DNA of 64,000 bases from Flavobacteriales bacterium. GTDB taxonomy: Bacteria > Bacteroidota > Bacteroidia > CAIKAF01. Of this stretch, positions 1 to 8,163 are shown piece after piece. A program made the position numbers and the translations under genes. The stretch spans positions 56,349 through 120,348 of the forward strand of contig JAKRSD010000026.1 of NCBI GenBank assembly GCA_022402535.1. Direction: 5' to 3'. Position 1 is the stretch's first letter, and each line of letters begins with the position of its first letter. The notes under the pieces were generated by a model. It did not search any database. It saw only the letters and a list, made by a program, of their open reading frames with translations, and was not told the DNA's origin.

Positions 1-501
1 GTGTTGAAACGCCTGATGGATGTGAATTTCTGGGGAACAGTGTATTGCACCAAACATGCTTTGCCTCATCTGCTCAAAAATAACGGATCGGTAACGGGTG
101 TTTCGTCTATTGCCGGATACAAGGGATTACCCGCCCGAACGGGATATTCTGCTTCAAAATTTGCCATGCACGGTTTTTTGGAAAGTCTTCGGATCGAAAA
201 TCTAAAAACCGGACTTCATGTGTTGATTGCCTGTCCGGGATTTACGGCTTCCAATATCCGAAACACGGCCCTCAAGGGCGATGGAAACGTACAGGGAGAA
301 TCGCCACGGGATGAAGCCGCCATGATGCAGCCCGAAGAAGTGGCCTATGAAATAGTAAAAGCCATCCACCGGAAAAAACAAACGCTTATTCTTACCACCC
401 AAGGTAAAATGACGGTTTGGCTCAATAAGTTTTTCAACCGTTTTATGGATAAAATGGTGTTCAATCACATGGCTAAAGAACCGGATTCGCCTTTTAAATA
501 A
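1..501 (+). CDS. SDR-family oxidoreductase, 5'-truncated by the window edge
   Basis: C-terminal part (166 residues visible) of a classical short-chain dehydrogenase/reductase, which uses NAD(P)H to oxidise or reduce alcohol/keto groups in the cytoplasm. Visible are the Asn of the catalytic tetrad (VNFWG), the Ser region (SSIAGYKG) and the Tyr/Lys pair in YSASK. The N-terminal Rossmann glycine motif is missing because the gene starts before base 1; the GTG at position 1 is merely the first in-frame candidate. The tail after the active site (FNRFMDKMVFNHM) resembles SDRs that end in an amphipathic helix. The substrate cannot be told. Confidence 0.85.
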   Translation: MLKRLMDVNFWGTVYCTKHALPHLLKNNGSVTGVSSIAGYKGLPARTGYSASKFAMHGFLESLRIENLKTGLHVLIACPGFTASNIRNTALKGDGNVQGESPRDEAAMMQPEEVAYEIVKAIHRKKQTLILTTQGKMTVWLNKFFNRFMDKMVFNHMAKEPDSPFK

Positions 502-548
502 AGTGAAGGATTGTATATTTACCGGTATAACCGTTAAACCATCATCCC

Positions 549-1826
549 ATGAAAGAGGAATTTCTTCACGCTGCCTGGCAGTTTGGATTATTTGATAAGA
601 AAACTCTGGTAACCGATCAGGGCGAAGACGTGGAAATTTTGCATCCGGGCATGTACAACCGGAATTCCGGTCCCGATTTTTTTAACGGACGGGTCCGCCT
701 GAACGGAATCCAACTGGCAGGCAATATTGAAATTCACATACATTCTGATGATTGGTATGCCCACGGCCATGAAATGGATGCGGCCTACGAAAATGTAATT
801 CTTCATGTGGTTTGGGATACCGGAAAACCCGTGAAATGCCGCGACAGAAATATTCCCACGCTGAGCATCAAAAATAAAGTATGGCCCAGGGTATTGGAAA
901 ATTACAATTACCTGATGGGCTCCATGGAACGTATTCCCTGCGAAAAAAGAATTACTTCGGTGCCCGATACCGTAATCAGAATGTGGCTGAGCCGTATGAC
1001 AGCCGAAAGACTTCAACAAAAAGCAGAAACGGCAAAAGCCTTGGTCAGCGAGTTGAAATATTCGCCCGAGCAGGCCTTTTTTATTCTGCTGGCCGGCAAT
1101 TTCGGATTTCATGTGAATAGGGCACCTTTTGAAGAATTGGCCAAACTGATTGATGTGAAACTATTTGCCAAGCACAAGAATTCGCTTTTTCAGATAGAGG
1201 CTATGTTGTTCGGATGCGCAGGCCTTTTAGACAGAGAATTGCCCGATGCGTATGCACAGGAAATGCAGAAAGAGTATTCATTTTTGCGTCTTAAATATGG
1301 ATTGTCTTCCATGAATCCGGCGGCATGGAAGTTTGGGCGAACCCGTCCGGCCAATTTTCCTACGGTAAGAATTGCCCAATTGGCGGCACTGATTTTTCAA
1401 TCCAAATTTCTGATGTCCTCCATTTTGGAAGCGGAATCGGCGGCCTCGCTTCGCAAACTGCTTTCCGCAAAACCTTCACCTTACTGGCAGGAAAGGTATG
1501 ATTTCGGCAAACCGGCTAAAAAAACATCGGGCTCGCTTTCCGATGCTTCCATTGATTTACTGTTGGTAAATACGGTAGCCCCCTTCTTATATTTTTCGGG
1601 CATCAGAGCCGCCAATGAAGAATGGAAAGAAAAAGCCCTCAGTATATTGGAATCTGTAAAACCCGAGCAAAACAGAATCACATCCATCTGGAGAGAAGTG
1701 GGTTTTGCAGCCCGTTGTGCGGCCGATTCGCAGGGAATGATTCATATATTCAGGCAATATTGTTCGAATAAATTATGTTTGCAGTGTGCTATAGGAAATA
1801 AAATTTTGTCAGAAAACGTTTCATAA
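549..1826 (+). CDS. DUF2851 family protein
   Basis: A 425-residue protein of the DUF2851 family, common in Bacteroidota and without an established function. Recognised by the N-terminal pattern (EFLHAAWQFGLFDKK), the block PGMYNRNSGPDFFNGRVR and the following NIEIHIHSDDWYAHGH, which looks like a nuclease-like or metal-binding core with D/H residues (inference only). No signal peptide or membrane segment. It begins 47 nt after the SDR gene and ends 3 nt before the PspC-like gene, so the three downstream genes probably form one transcription unit. A TATATTTA element about 25 nt upstream (near 516) could be its -7 box. Confidence 0.85.
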   Translation: MKEEFLHAAWQFGLFDKKTLVTDQGEDVEILHPGMYNRNSGPDFFNGRVRLNGIQLAGNIEIHIHSDDWYAHGHEMDAAYENVILHVVWDTGKPVKCRDRNIPTLSIKNKVWPRVLENYNYLMGSMERIPCEKRITSVPDTVIRMWLSRMTAERLQQKAETAKALVSELKYSPEQAFFILLAGNFGFHVNRAPFEELAKLIDVKLFAKHKNSLFQIEAMLFGCAGLLDRELPDAYAQEMQKEYSFLRLKYGLSSMNPAAWKFGRTRPANFPTVRIAQLAALIFQSKFLMSSILEAESAASLRKLLSAKPSPYWQERYDFGKPAKKTSGSLSDASIDLLLVNTVAPFLYFSGIRAANEEWKEKALSILESVKPEQNRITSIWREVGFAARCAADSQGMIHIFRQYCSNKLCLQCAIGNKILSENVS

Positions 1827-1829
1827 ACC

Positions 1830-2060
1830 ATGAATAACATTTCAGAAAAAATTACTGATTTCACTTCACTGAACGCATTCGGAGTCTGTACCTATCTGGG
1901 TAATAAATTGGGCATAGGCGTAGATAAGGTGAGAGCGTATTTTATTTATGCTTCGTTTGCCACATTAGGGTCATCCGTGTTGGTTTATCTGGTGCTGTCT
2001 TTCGGACTCGAATTCCGCAAACTGTTGCGCAGAGGCCGTTCCCGTATTTGGGATATATGA
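1830..2060 (+). CDS. PspC-domain small membrane protein
   Basis: A 76-residue protein with the PspC-like arrangement: a short N-terminal segment, GVCTYLGNKLGIGVDKVRAY (a degenerate form of the usual GVCAGLA.Y.. motif) and one hydrophobic segment (about residues 36-60). PspC-type proteins sit in the inner membrane and are linked to envelope stress; small stand-alone versions are frequent in Bacteroidota and their role is not settled. It lies between DUF2851 (3-nt gap) and the reductase gene, whose ATG overlaps its TGA stop (ATGA), so translation is probably coupled. Confidence 0.75.
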   Translation: MNNISEKITDFTSLNAFGVCTYLGNKLGIGVDKVRAYFIYASFATLGSSVLVYLVLSFGLEFRKLLRRGRSRIWDI

Positions 2061-2959
2061 AAATACTCATCACAGGTTGTAATGGATTAATCGGATGCCG
2101 TCTGGCCCGGCTTCTTGATGCACAGGGGCATGTTGTATATGGCACTTCGCTCAATGGACTTACCAATCCGTATATTCAACCTGCACATTATATTCAGGCT
2201 GATTTGACTGAAGAAGCCATTCCTGAAAAAATGTTGATGCAGATTGCGCCCGAAGGGTTAATTCATGCCGCGGCCATCACCAAACCCGATGCCTGTGAAC
2301 TGAACCCCGAATTATGTATAAAAACCAATTTCAATCCCATTCCATCGCTCTTCAAAAAAGCGAAGGACCTTTCGGTTTTTTCGGTATATATATCCACCGA
2401 TTTTGTGTTCTCGGGCCGATTTATTTCACATACTGAAGAAACCGATGATTTTCCGCCGGTGAATGTGTATGGCCGTTCCAAGTGGGAGGCGGAAAAATTT
2501 CTGCTTGCCCACCACCCTGAAGTGGCTATTGTGCGCACGGCATTGGTTTATGGGTTTGAGCCTTTATTGCCGCGTTCCAATATATTTACCTGGGCGTATG
2601 CTGAATTATCCGACGGTCATAAAATCCGGGTGGTGAACGATCAGTTCCGCACCCCCACGTATGCCGATGATTTGGCCAATGGGTTAAGTGCACTCATTCA
2701 ACTGCGCAAACCCGGTTTGTTTCATCTGGCAGGAATCGATTACCTGAGTGTGTATGATTGGGTGTGTATGATGGCTGATGAGTTTGGGTTTGATAAAAAT
2801 CTCATCACCCCCGTAAATACTCGCGATTTAAATGAACCCGCCTTAAGACCACCATCCACCCGATTAATAATTGATAAAGCCCGGCGGGAGTTGCTTTACT
2901 CTCCGTCACGATTGGAGGATAACCTGAAAATGCTCAGAAATGAGATCGGTAAAGCCTGA
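2057..2959 (+). CDS. NAD(P)-dependent sugar-nucleotide reductase/epimerase, RmlD-like
   Basis: Extended SDR of about 300 residues resembling dTDP-4-dehydrorhamnose reductase (RmlD). The N-terminus has the dinucleotide-binding motif TGCNGLIG, later ISTDFVFSG and the catalytic pair in VYGRSKWEAE, then TPTYADDLA, typical of RmlD-like proteins. A TTG nine bases upstream would add three residues, but the ATG at 2057 overlaps the preceding stop as ATGA and gives the canonical MKILITG start, so I prefer it. No other rhamnose-pathway genes are nearby, so the true substrate is uncertain; many Bacteroidota carry such stand-alone paralogues. Confidence 0.8.
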   Translation: MKILITGCNGLIGCRLARLLDAQGHVVYGTSLNGLTNPYIQPAHYIQADLTEEAIPEKMLMQIAPEGLIHAAAITKPDACELNPELCIKTNFNPIPSLFKKAKDLSVFSVYISTDFVFSGRFISHTEETDDFPPVNVYGRSKWEAEKFLLAHHPEVAIVRTALVYGFEPLLPRSNIFTWAYAELSDGHKIRVVNDQFRTPTYADDLANGLSALIQLRKPGLFHLAGIDYLSVYDWVCMMADEFGFDKNLITPVNTRDLNEPALRPPSTRLIIDKARRELLYSPSRLEDNLKMLRNEIGKA

Positions 2960-3036
2960 CGGAGAAATAAGTTTTCCACCGTTTTCCTTTGTTTGCTTTA
3001 TTTTTTTTTTCTTTAACCGCAATTTAACATCAAGGA

Positions 3037-4689
3037 ATGACAAAGGAAAAACAACAATGGGGCTCCAGAGTGGGACTCATATTGGCAATGGCAGGAAATG
3101 CCGTAGGCTTGGGTAATTTTTTACGGTTTCCCGTTCAGGCAGTAAACAATGGAGGAGGAGCGTTTATCATTCCTTATCTGTTTTGCTTTCTGGCCATGGG
3201 AATTCCTTTGTTGTGGATAGAGTGGTCTATGGGCCGCTTTGGCGGAAAACATGGAAATCACTCCACACCCTTTATTCTGAATACCATGAGCAAACGCGCC
3301 ATGTGGAAGTACATCGGCGTATTCGGAATCTTTACCAATATCGGGGTGGCAGCCTATTATTGCTACATCGAAAGTTGGACACTTTCGTACGTATTTCATT
3401 CTGTAGCACGCACATTCGATGGCATGTCGCAATCCCAGGTAGCCCAATTTTTTGCCGATTATGTGGACATTGGCAAATCCACTATGGGCATTCCTTATGA
3501 AGCGGTTGTGTTTTATGTGATTTGTTTGGCACTGAATACATTCATTTTATCCCGTGGATTAAAAGGGGTAGAGAAAGTCGCTAAAATCGGAATGCCCCTC
3601 TTGATTATATTCGGAATAGTTTTGGCTATTCGCGGACTTACTTTGGGTACTTCGGGTGCCAGTATAGAAGTGCCCAATGCTTCAGCCATCGACGGGCTAA
3701 ATTTTCTTTGGACTCCTCAGTTTGACAGCCTGGCCAATCCAAAAGTATGGCTTGCTGCTGCCGGACAAGTGTTTTTCACGCTCAGTGTGGGCATGGGAAC
3801 CATCCAATGTTATGCCTCTTACTTAAGCTCAAAGGATGATGTGGCCCTGAACGGGGTTACTTCAGGTTTTACCAATGAATTTGTGGAAGTAGTTTTAGGA
3901 AGTTCTATTGTGATTCCTATTGCTGCCGGATATCTTGGATTAGACTGGGTGAAAGAAAATGCTGGCTTCGGAATGGCCTTCCAAACCATGCCTTTCCTTT
4001 TTGAAAAATGGGGAGCCGTGTTAGCCGTTGTGGCAGGGGTTATGTGGTTCGGACTGCTCTTTTTTGCCGGTATCACCTCTTCATTGGCCATGGGAACTCC
4101 ATGGATGGGATTCATGCATGATGAATTCGGCTGGGGCCGTAACAAAGGCGCCCTTTCGTTCGGACTGATTATTTTAGTATTAGGTTTACCTACGGTATTT
4201 TTCTTCAATCAAGGGGTTTTTGATGAATATGATTACTGGGCAGGAACGGTTTCACTCGTTGTGTTTGCCATGCTCGAAACCATTTTATTTGTCTGGATTT
4301 TTGGAATGAACAAAGGCTGGCGCGAAATAAATTTGGGAGCCGATCTCAAACTGCCGGTTATTTATAAATATGTGATGATGGTGTTGACACCCGTGATGTT
4401 AATCGCTGTGTTTTTGGCGTCTATGTTTACCCCTAAAGATAATGACTGGAAGAGAGCTTTCTCAGGCGATTGGGTATTAGACAACAGCTCTATCATTAAA
4501 CAGATAACAAACGCCGGCCTCAAGGAAAAACTGGCTGCAGCAACCGACCCTGTGCTTATCAGCGAACTTCAGGAAAAAATAATGTACATAAACGGAGCCC
4601 GTATTTTATTGGTTGGTCTGTTTGTGGCAATCTCTGTTTTGGTTTATATTGCACATCGTAACCATCAAAAACAAAAACATAACCTATGA
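3037..4689 (+). CDS. Sodium-dependent transporter, NSS/SNF family
   Basis: A 550-residue inner-membrane Na+ symporter of the neurotransmitter:sodium symporter family (LeuT fold). The unwound TM1 signature NAVGLGNFLRFP is followed by NGGGAFIIPY, which together bind substrate and Na+. About 11-12 hydrophobic segments are visible. Substrates in the family are amino acids and related amines; which one is carried here is unknown. The stop overlaps the start of a tiny gene encoding a MetS-like partner (ATGA), as in two-component NSS systems such as MetPS of Corynebacterium, so methionine or alanine-type transport is a reasonable guess. Confidence 0.93.
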   Translation: MTKEKQQWGSRVGLILAMAGNAVGLGNFLRFPVQAVNNGGGAFIIPYLFCFLAMGIPLLWIEWSMGRFGGKHGNHSTPFILNTMSKRAMWKYIGVFGIFTNIGVAAYYCYIESWTLSYVFHSVARTFDGMSQSQVAQFFADYVDIGKSTMGIPYEAVVFYVICLALNTFILSRGLKGVEKVAKIGMPLLIIFGIVLAIRGLTLGTSGASIEVPNASAIDGLNFLWTPQFDSLANPKVWLAAAGQVFFTLSVGMGTIQCYASYLSSKDDVALNGVTSGFTNEFVEVVLGSSIVIPIAAGYLGLDWVKENAGFGMAFQTMPFLFEKWGAVLAVVAGVMWFGLLFFAGITSSLAMGTPWMGFMHDEFGWGRNKGALSFGLIILVLGLPTVFFFNQGVFDEYDYWAGTVSLVVFAMLETILFVWIFGMNKGWREINLGADLKLPVIYKYVMMVLTPVMLIAVFLASMFTPKDNDWKRAFSGDWVLDNSSIIKQITNAGLKEKLAAATDPVLISELQEKIMYINGARILLVGLFVAISVLVYIAHRNHQKQKHNL

Positions 4690-4829
4690 ACACAACAGCA
4701 TTAATCTTAATGATTTCCACCATGGGAATCGTTACTTTCATTACTGGTTATTTCTATTATAAAGTGCTCAAAACTCCTCCCAAAGAGGGAGACGATGACC
4801 GTCCCGAAGGATTTTACGAAGGAGGCTAA
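4686..4829 (+). CDS. MetS-type NSS transporter small subunit, 47 residues
   Basis: Small ORF read directly from the sequence. Its ATG overlaps the stop of the NSS transporter (ATGA), and TAA follows 47 codons later, 12 nt before the next gene. The product has one hydrophobic helix (about residues 4-24, ending GYFYYKVLK) and then a short acidic, proline-containing tail (PPKEGDDDRPEGF). This matches the small single-helix subunits encoded next to NSS transporters (MetS of Corynebacterium MetPS). Translational coupling and position support a 1:1 membrane complex with the transporter. Such genes are easily missed by annotation because of length. Confidence 0.75.
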   Translation: MNTTALILMISTMGIVTFITGYFYYKVLKTPPKEGDDDRPEGFYEGG

Positions 4830-4841
4830 ACCGATTCCGCT

Positions 4842-5765
4842 ATGAAAAAGTGGTGGAACGCTTATTTCTACTGGAATTCCCGCGAACGGAAAGGAATTTT
4901 CTATCTGCTGATTATTGTATTGTTGTTAGCAGGAGTTAATCTATATTTCCGCACCTTAAATCCTGAAATGCCTGAACCCGATACCGAATTTCTGGCTCTT
5001 GCCAACCGTTTTAATTCTCCCGAAGATGAAGAATTGAATCCATCCCGGGAGAAAACGTATGGGAATTCTCCTTTTCGGAATACATATAAAAGCCCAAAAA
5101 AATTTGAAAAACCGGACGGCCCTTTCAACCCTAACGGATTGGCAATTTCGGAATGGATGAAATTAGGATTAAGTGAGGCACAGGCCGAATCTATAAAGCG
5201 GTTTGAAGAAAAAGGAGGGGTGTTTAGATCCAAAGAGGACCTCAAAAAAATGTATGTGATTTCCGAAGAATTTTATAATCACATAGAACCCTTTCTGGTA
5301 TTCCCTGAGAGAACATTTCCCGAACCCAAATCGAAAGAGTCTGCTTATTCAGAATCCCGAACCATTCAAAAAGTGGATATTAATTCGGCAGATTCCGCAC
5401 AATTGGAAATGTTACCGGGTGTTTCGCCTAAGATGGTCAGTTTTATACTGAAAACAAGATCAAAATTCGGAGGGTTCCATACGATTGAACAGCTCAAGGA
5501 TTTCAGAGGCTTTCGCTCTGAATATTTTGAAAAGCTGTCTGCAAAAGCTTACGTAAGCGAGGTGAAAATAAAACCTGTCCATTTAAATTACTGCACATTT
5601 TCCGAGTTATTGGCGGTGCCGGGTCTTGATTTTGAAACGGTGAAAGCCATCATAAAACACAGAGAACGAAACGGTCACTTCCAAAAAACAGAAGACCTTG
5701 TTACGCTAAATTTGGCAGAACCCGGTTTATACGCTAAAATTGCACCCTATTTAACAATACTGTGA
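4842..5765 (+). CDS. Membrane-anchored helix-hairpin-helix (ComEA-like) protein
   Basis: A 307-residue protein with one N-terminal membrane segment (about residues 19-36) and three helix-hairpin-helix units: about residues 100-150 (LGLSEAQAESIKRFEEKGG), 180-235 (VDINSADSAQLEMLPGVS) and 250-305 (FSELLAVPGLDFETVKAII). The central unit carries the VDINSAD...LPG signature of ComEA-type DNA-binding domains. In competent bacteria ComEA receives incoming DNA outside the inner membrane. Stand-alone triple-HhH proteins of this form are frequent in Bacteroidota, but a role in DNA uptake here is inferred. Its stop overlaps the GTG start of apt. Confidence 0.85.
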   Translation: MKKWWNAYFYWNSRERKGIFYLLIIVLLLAGVNLYFRTLNPEMPEPDTEFLALANRFNSPEDEELNPSREKTYGNSPFRNTYKSPKKFEKPDGPFNPNGLAISEWMKLGLSEAQAESIKRFEEKGGVFRSKEDLKKMYVISEEFYNHIEPFLVFPERTFPEPKSKESAYSESRTIQKVDINSADSAQLEMLPGVSPKMVSFILKTRSKFGGFHTIEQLKDFRGFRSEYFEKLSAKAYVSEVKIKPVHLNYCTFSELLAVPGLDFETVKAIIKHRERNGHFQKTEDLVTLNLAEPGLYAKIAPYLTIL

Positions 5766-6289
5766 TTCAGGAAGAAGTAAAGAAAAAAGTGAGGGATATT
5801 CCGGATTTTCCCAAGCCCGGAATTCTGTTTCGCGACCTTACGCCCGTTCTTGCCCATCCGGATCTGGTAAACGGTATTGTTGATTTTTTTGCCGAAAAAT
5901 TCCAAAACGATAAACTCGATGCAGTGGCTGCAGTGGAAGCACGTGGTTTCTGGTTTGGTACCCTGCTCAGTCAGCGGCTCAATGTTCCTTTTATTCCCAT
6001 CAGAAAAAAGGGGAAACTGCCCTACCGAACCATTGAACGCTCCTACGATTTGGAATATGGACAGGCTACGGTAGAAATGCACATAGATGCCGTAAGTCCG
6101 GGCAACCGCATTTTAATTCACGATGATTTGATTGCTACGGGAGGCTCAGCGGTTGCCGCGGCAGAATTGATTCAGTCGCAGGGGGCACTGGTTTCGGGTT
6201 TTGCTTTTTTGGTAGAATTAAACGATTTGAAAGGACGCGAAAAGTTGAACCCTTTCTCATCCAACATTGTTTCATTACTTACATATTAA
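5762..6289 (+). CDS. apt: Adenine phosphoribosyltransferase
   Basis: Purine salvage enzyme: adenine + PRPP gives AMP + PPi, in the cytoplasm. The 175 residues fit the family length. Diagnostic stretches are the N-terminal RDIPDFPKPGILFRDLTP, the VEARGFWFG block, RKKGKLPY and the PRPP-binding loop ILIHDDLIATGGSA. The start is a GTG that overlaps the stop of the HhH gene (GTGA), giving MIQEEVKKKV; no ATG lies in a suitable position. Very high confidence in function. Confidence 0.96.
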   Translation: MIQEEVKKKVRDIPDFPKPGILFRDLTPVLAHPDLVNGIVDFFAEKFQNDKLDAVAAVEARGFWFGTLLSQRLNVPFIPIRKKGKLPYRTIERSYDLEYGQATVEMHIDAVSPGNRILIHDDLIATGGSAVAAAELIQSQGALVSGFAFLVELNDLKGREKLNPFSSNIVSLLTY

Positions 6290-6305
6290 TATAGGTTGAT
6301 TGTCT

Positions 6306-7448
6306 ATGAATTTTGAATTAGAAGAAAATGTAAAAATGGTGGCTGCCACAGCCCGTGATTTTGCTCAGAAAGAAGTCCTTCCCCATGTAATGGAGTGGGA
6401 CGAGAGTCAATATTTCCCGATTGAAGCCATGAAAAAAGCAGGTGAATTGGGTCTTTTGGGTGTTTTGGTACCTGTAGAATACGGAGGCTCGGGTCTTGGT
6501 TATCAGGAATACATCAGCGTGATTGATGAAATAGCGCAGGTCGATGGATCTTTCGGATTGTCTGTGGCCGCTCATAATTCACTTTGTACAGGCCATATTT
6601 TACAATTCGGAAACGAAGAACAGAAGAAAAAATGGCTGCCCAAATTAGCCACCGGCGAATGGATAGGTGCATGGGGGCTTACCGAAGCCAATACCGGTTC
6701 CGATGCCATGCGCATGAAATGTGTGGGTGTGCAGGATGGCGATTATTGGGTGATAAACGGCACCAAAAACTGGATTACCCACGGAATTTCTTCAAACGTA
6801 GCGGTTGTATTGGTCCGCACCGGAGAGTTATTGGACAGCAACGGAATCACAGCCTTTGTCATTGAAAGAGGAACTCCGGGTTTCAAAGCCGGGAAAAAAG
6901 AAAATAAACTGGGCATGCGCTGCTCCGAAACCGCTGAGCTGATTTTCGAAGACTGCCGTGTACACAAGGATAATATTCTGGGTAATGTAGGTGATGGATT
7001 TAAACAAGCCATGAAAATCCTGGATGGCGGTCGTATTTCTATTGCGGCCTTGTCTATCGGAATTGCTCGCGGCGCCTATTTGGCCGCACTTAAGTATTCT
7101 AAAGAGCGCCAGCAGTTTGGTAAGCCCATTTCTGAATTTCAGGCCATTGCATTTAAATTGGCCGACATGGCTACCGAAATTGAAGCTTCGGAATTATTGA
7201 CCCGTCAGGCGGCCGATTTAAAAATGAGAGGCCAAAAAATGACGCTTCAGTCCGCTATGGCCAAATACTATGCTTCAGAAGTAGCCGTGAAATGCAGTAC
7301 CGAAGCCATTCAAATTTTTGGAGGCTATGGATACACAAAAGATTTCCCGGTTGAAAAATTTTATCGCGATTCCAAACTGTGTACCATCGGCGAAGGTACT
7401 TCCGAAATTCAAAAATTAGTAATTTCACGGAATATTCTAAACGCATAA
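6306..7448 (+). CDS. Acyl-CoA dehydrogenase
   Basis: FAD-dependent dehydrogenase of the acyl-CoA dehydrogenase family (380 residues), introducing the alpha,beta double bond in the first step of beta-oxidation or of branched-chain amino acid breakdown. Seen: the FAD/substrate motif (WGLTEANTGSDAMRMK), KNWITHG, the quinone-type helix region (ERQQFGKPISEFQAI), GGYGYTKDFPVEKFYRD and the C-terminal catalytic-Glu region IGEGTSEIQ. The ATG at 6306 gives the usual N-terminus (MNFELEE); a TTG six bases upstream is a less likely start. Chain-length preference cannot be told; the overall form is short/medium-chain-like. Confidence 0.94.
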   Translation: MNFELEENVKMVAATARDFAQKEVLPHVMEWDESQYFPIEAMKKAGELGLLGVLVPVEYGGSGLGYQEYISVIDEIAQVDGSFGLSVAAHNSLCTGHILQFGNEEQKKKWLPKLATGEWIGAWGLTEANTGSDAMRMKCVGVQDGDYWVINGTKNWITHGISSNVAVVLVRTGELLDSNGITAFVIERGTPGFKAGKKENKLGMRCSETAELIFEDCRVHKDNILGNVGDGFKQAMKILDGGRISIAALSIGIARGAYLAALKYSKERQQFGKPISEFQAIAFKLADMATEIEASELLTRQAADLKMRGQKMTLQSAMAKYYASEVAVKCSTEAIQIFGGYGYTKDFPVEKFYRDSKLCTIGEGTSEIQKLVISRNILNA

Positions 7449-7454
7449 ATAAAT

Positions 7455-7826
7455 ATGAACAGAGTTTTTCGGGTAGCATCGGTTTCGTTTTTTTTCATGA
7501 TTGTGCTGTTGAGCGCAGGCTGTAAAAAAACAACCACGTTCACGTACAAAGCGTTTTGCAACAATTGTGAGGTGTCTTATTTTGATGAGTCCGGAAACTT
7601 TGTGGGGCAACAACCCATGCAGGGCACATTCGAACAAAAAATTTCGGTGCCCGAATATGGCAAAGTGATGATTGCTATCAAAAGCTCCGTTACCGACCCT
7701 GCTCTTCTGCCGGATGACCTGATTTGGGTAGAGCTGAAAATGGAAAATGAAATCGTTTGTGCCGACTCTTCCAACACCGGAAAAGTGAACCACGCTACAA
7801 CCTGTTCATATAATTGGGGGAAATAA
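7455..7826 (+). CDS. Hypothetical lipoprotein
   Basis: Unrecognised 123-residue protein with an N-terminal signal ending in the lipobox LSAGC (Cys at about residue 23), so it is predicted to be lipid-anchored in the envelope. The mature part has paired cysteines (FCNNCEV and a later VCAD...TCSYNW) and a predicted beta-rich composition, reminiscent of small extracellular domains but not assignable. It starts 6 nt after the acyl-CoA dehydrogenase stop, so it may be co-transcribed. The rpsU promoter begins immediately after its stop. Confidence 0.7.
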   Translation: MNRVFRVASVSFFFMIVLLSAGCKKTTTFTYKAFCNNCEVSYFDESGNFVGQQPMQGTFEQKISVPEYGKVMIAIKSSVTDPALLPDDLIWVELKMENEIVCADSSNTGKVNHATTCSYNWGK

Positions 7827-7827
7827 T

Positions 7828-7856
7828 TTTGTAGAATCAATATTTTTATATCTTTG
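7828..7856 (+). promoter_or_regulatory. Bacteroidota-type promoter for rpsU
   Basis: TTTG at 7828-7831, a 17-nt spacer, then TATCTTTG at 7849-7856. This is a full match to the -33 TTTG / -7 TAnnTTTG consensus of the primary sigma factor in this phylum. Transcription would begin near 7863, leaving a short leader before the rpsU ATG at 7880. Confidence 0.75.
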
Positions 7857-7879
7857 CAATCCAAAATTTTAAAGAAAGC

Positions 7880-8077
7880 ATGTTAATAATACCTGTTAAA
7901 GAAGGCGAAAGCATCGAAAGAGCGCTTAAAAAGTACAAAAAGAAGTTTGAGAAAACGGGCGTGGTAAAAGAATTACGTCGTCGTCAACAATTTACCAAAC
8001 CTTCCATTATTAATCGTGAAACCGTGCTTCGTGCGGCTTACCGCGAACGTGTTAAACGTTCATTGTCTAACGACTAA
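7880..8077 (+). CDS. rpsU: 30S ribosomal protein S21
   Basis: A 65-residue basic protein with the S21 pattern: VKEGESIERALKKYKKKFEK, then the R/K-rich VVKELRRRQQF and a basic C-terminus. S21 sits near the 3' end of 16S rRNA on the small-subunit platform. In Bacteroidota, bS21 is part of the assembly that occludes the anti-Shine-Dalgarno tail, which fits the general lack of strong SD sites in this window. It has its own promoter (7828-7856) and terminator (8102-8134), so it is probably a single-gene unit. Confidence 0.96.
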   Translation: MLIIPVKEGESIERALKKYKKKFEKTGVVKELRRRQQFTKPSIINRETVLRAAYRERVKRSLSND

Positions 8078-8101
8078 TTCAGTTTTTATATCCATATTTT
8101 C

Positions 8102-8134
8102 AAAAGACCTCTTATTTAAGGGGTCTTTTTTTTT
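8102..8134 (+). terminator. Rho-independent terminator after rpsU
   Basis: Stem AAAAGACCTC pairs with GGGGTCTTTT (one G:U) around a short A/T loop and runs into nine T residues. It lies 24 nt after the rpsU stop and before the recombinase gene. Confidence 0.85.
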
Positions 8135-8163
8135 ATCTTTCGGGTTGATTAAATAATGGATAC

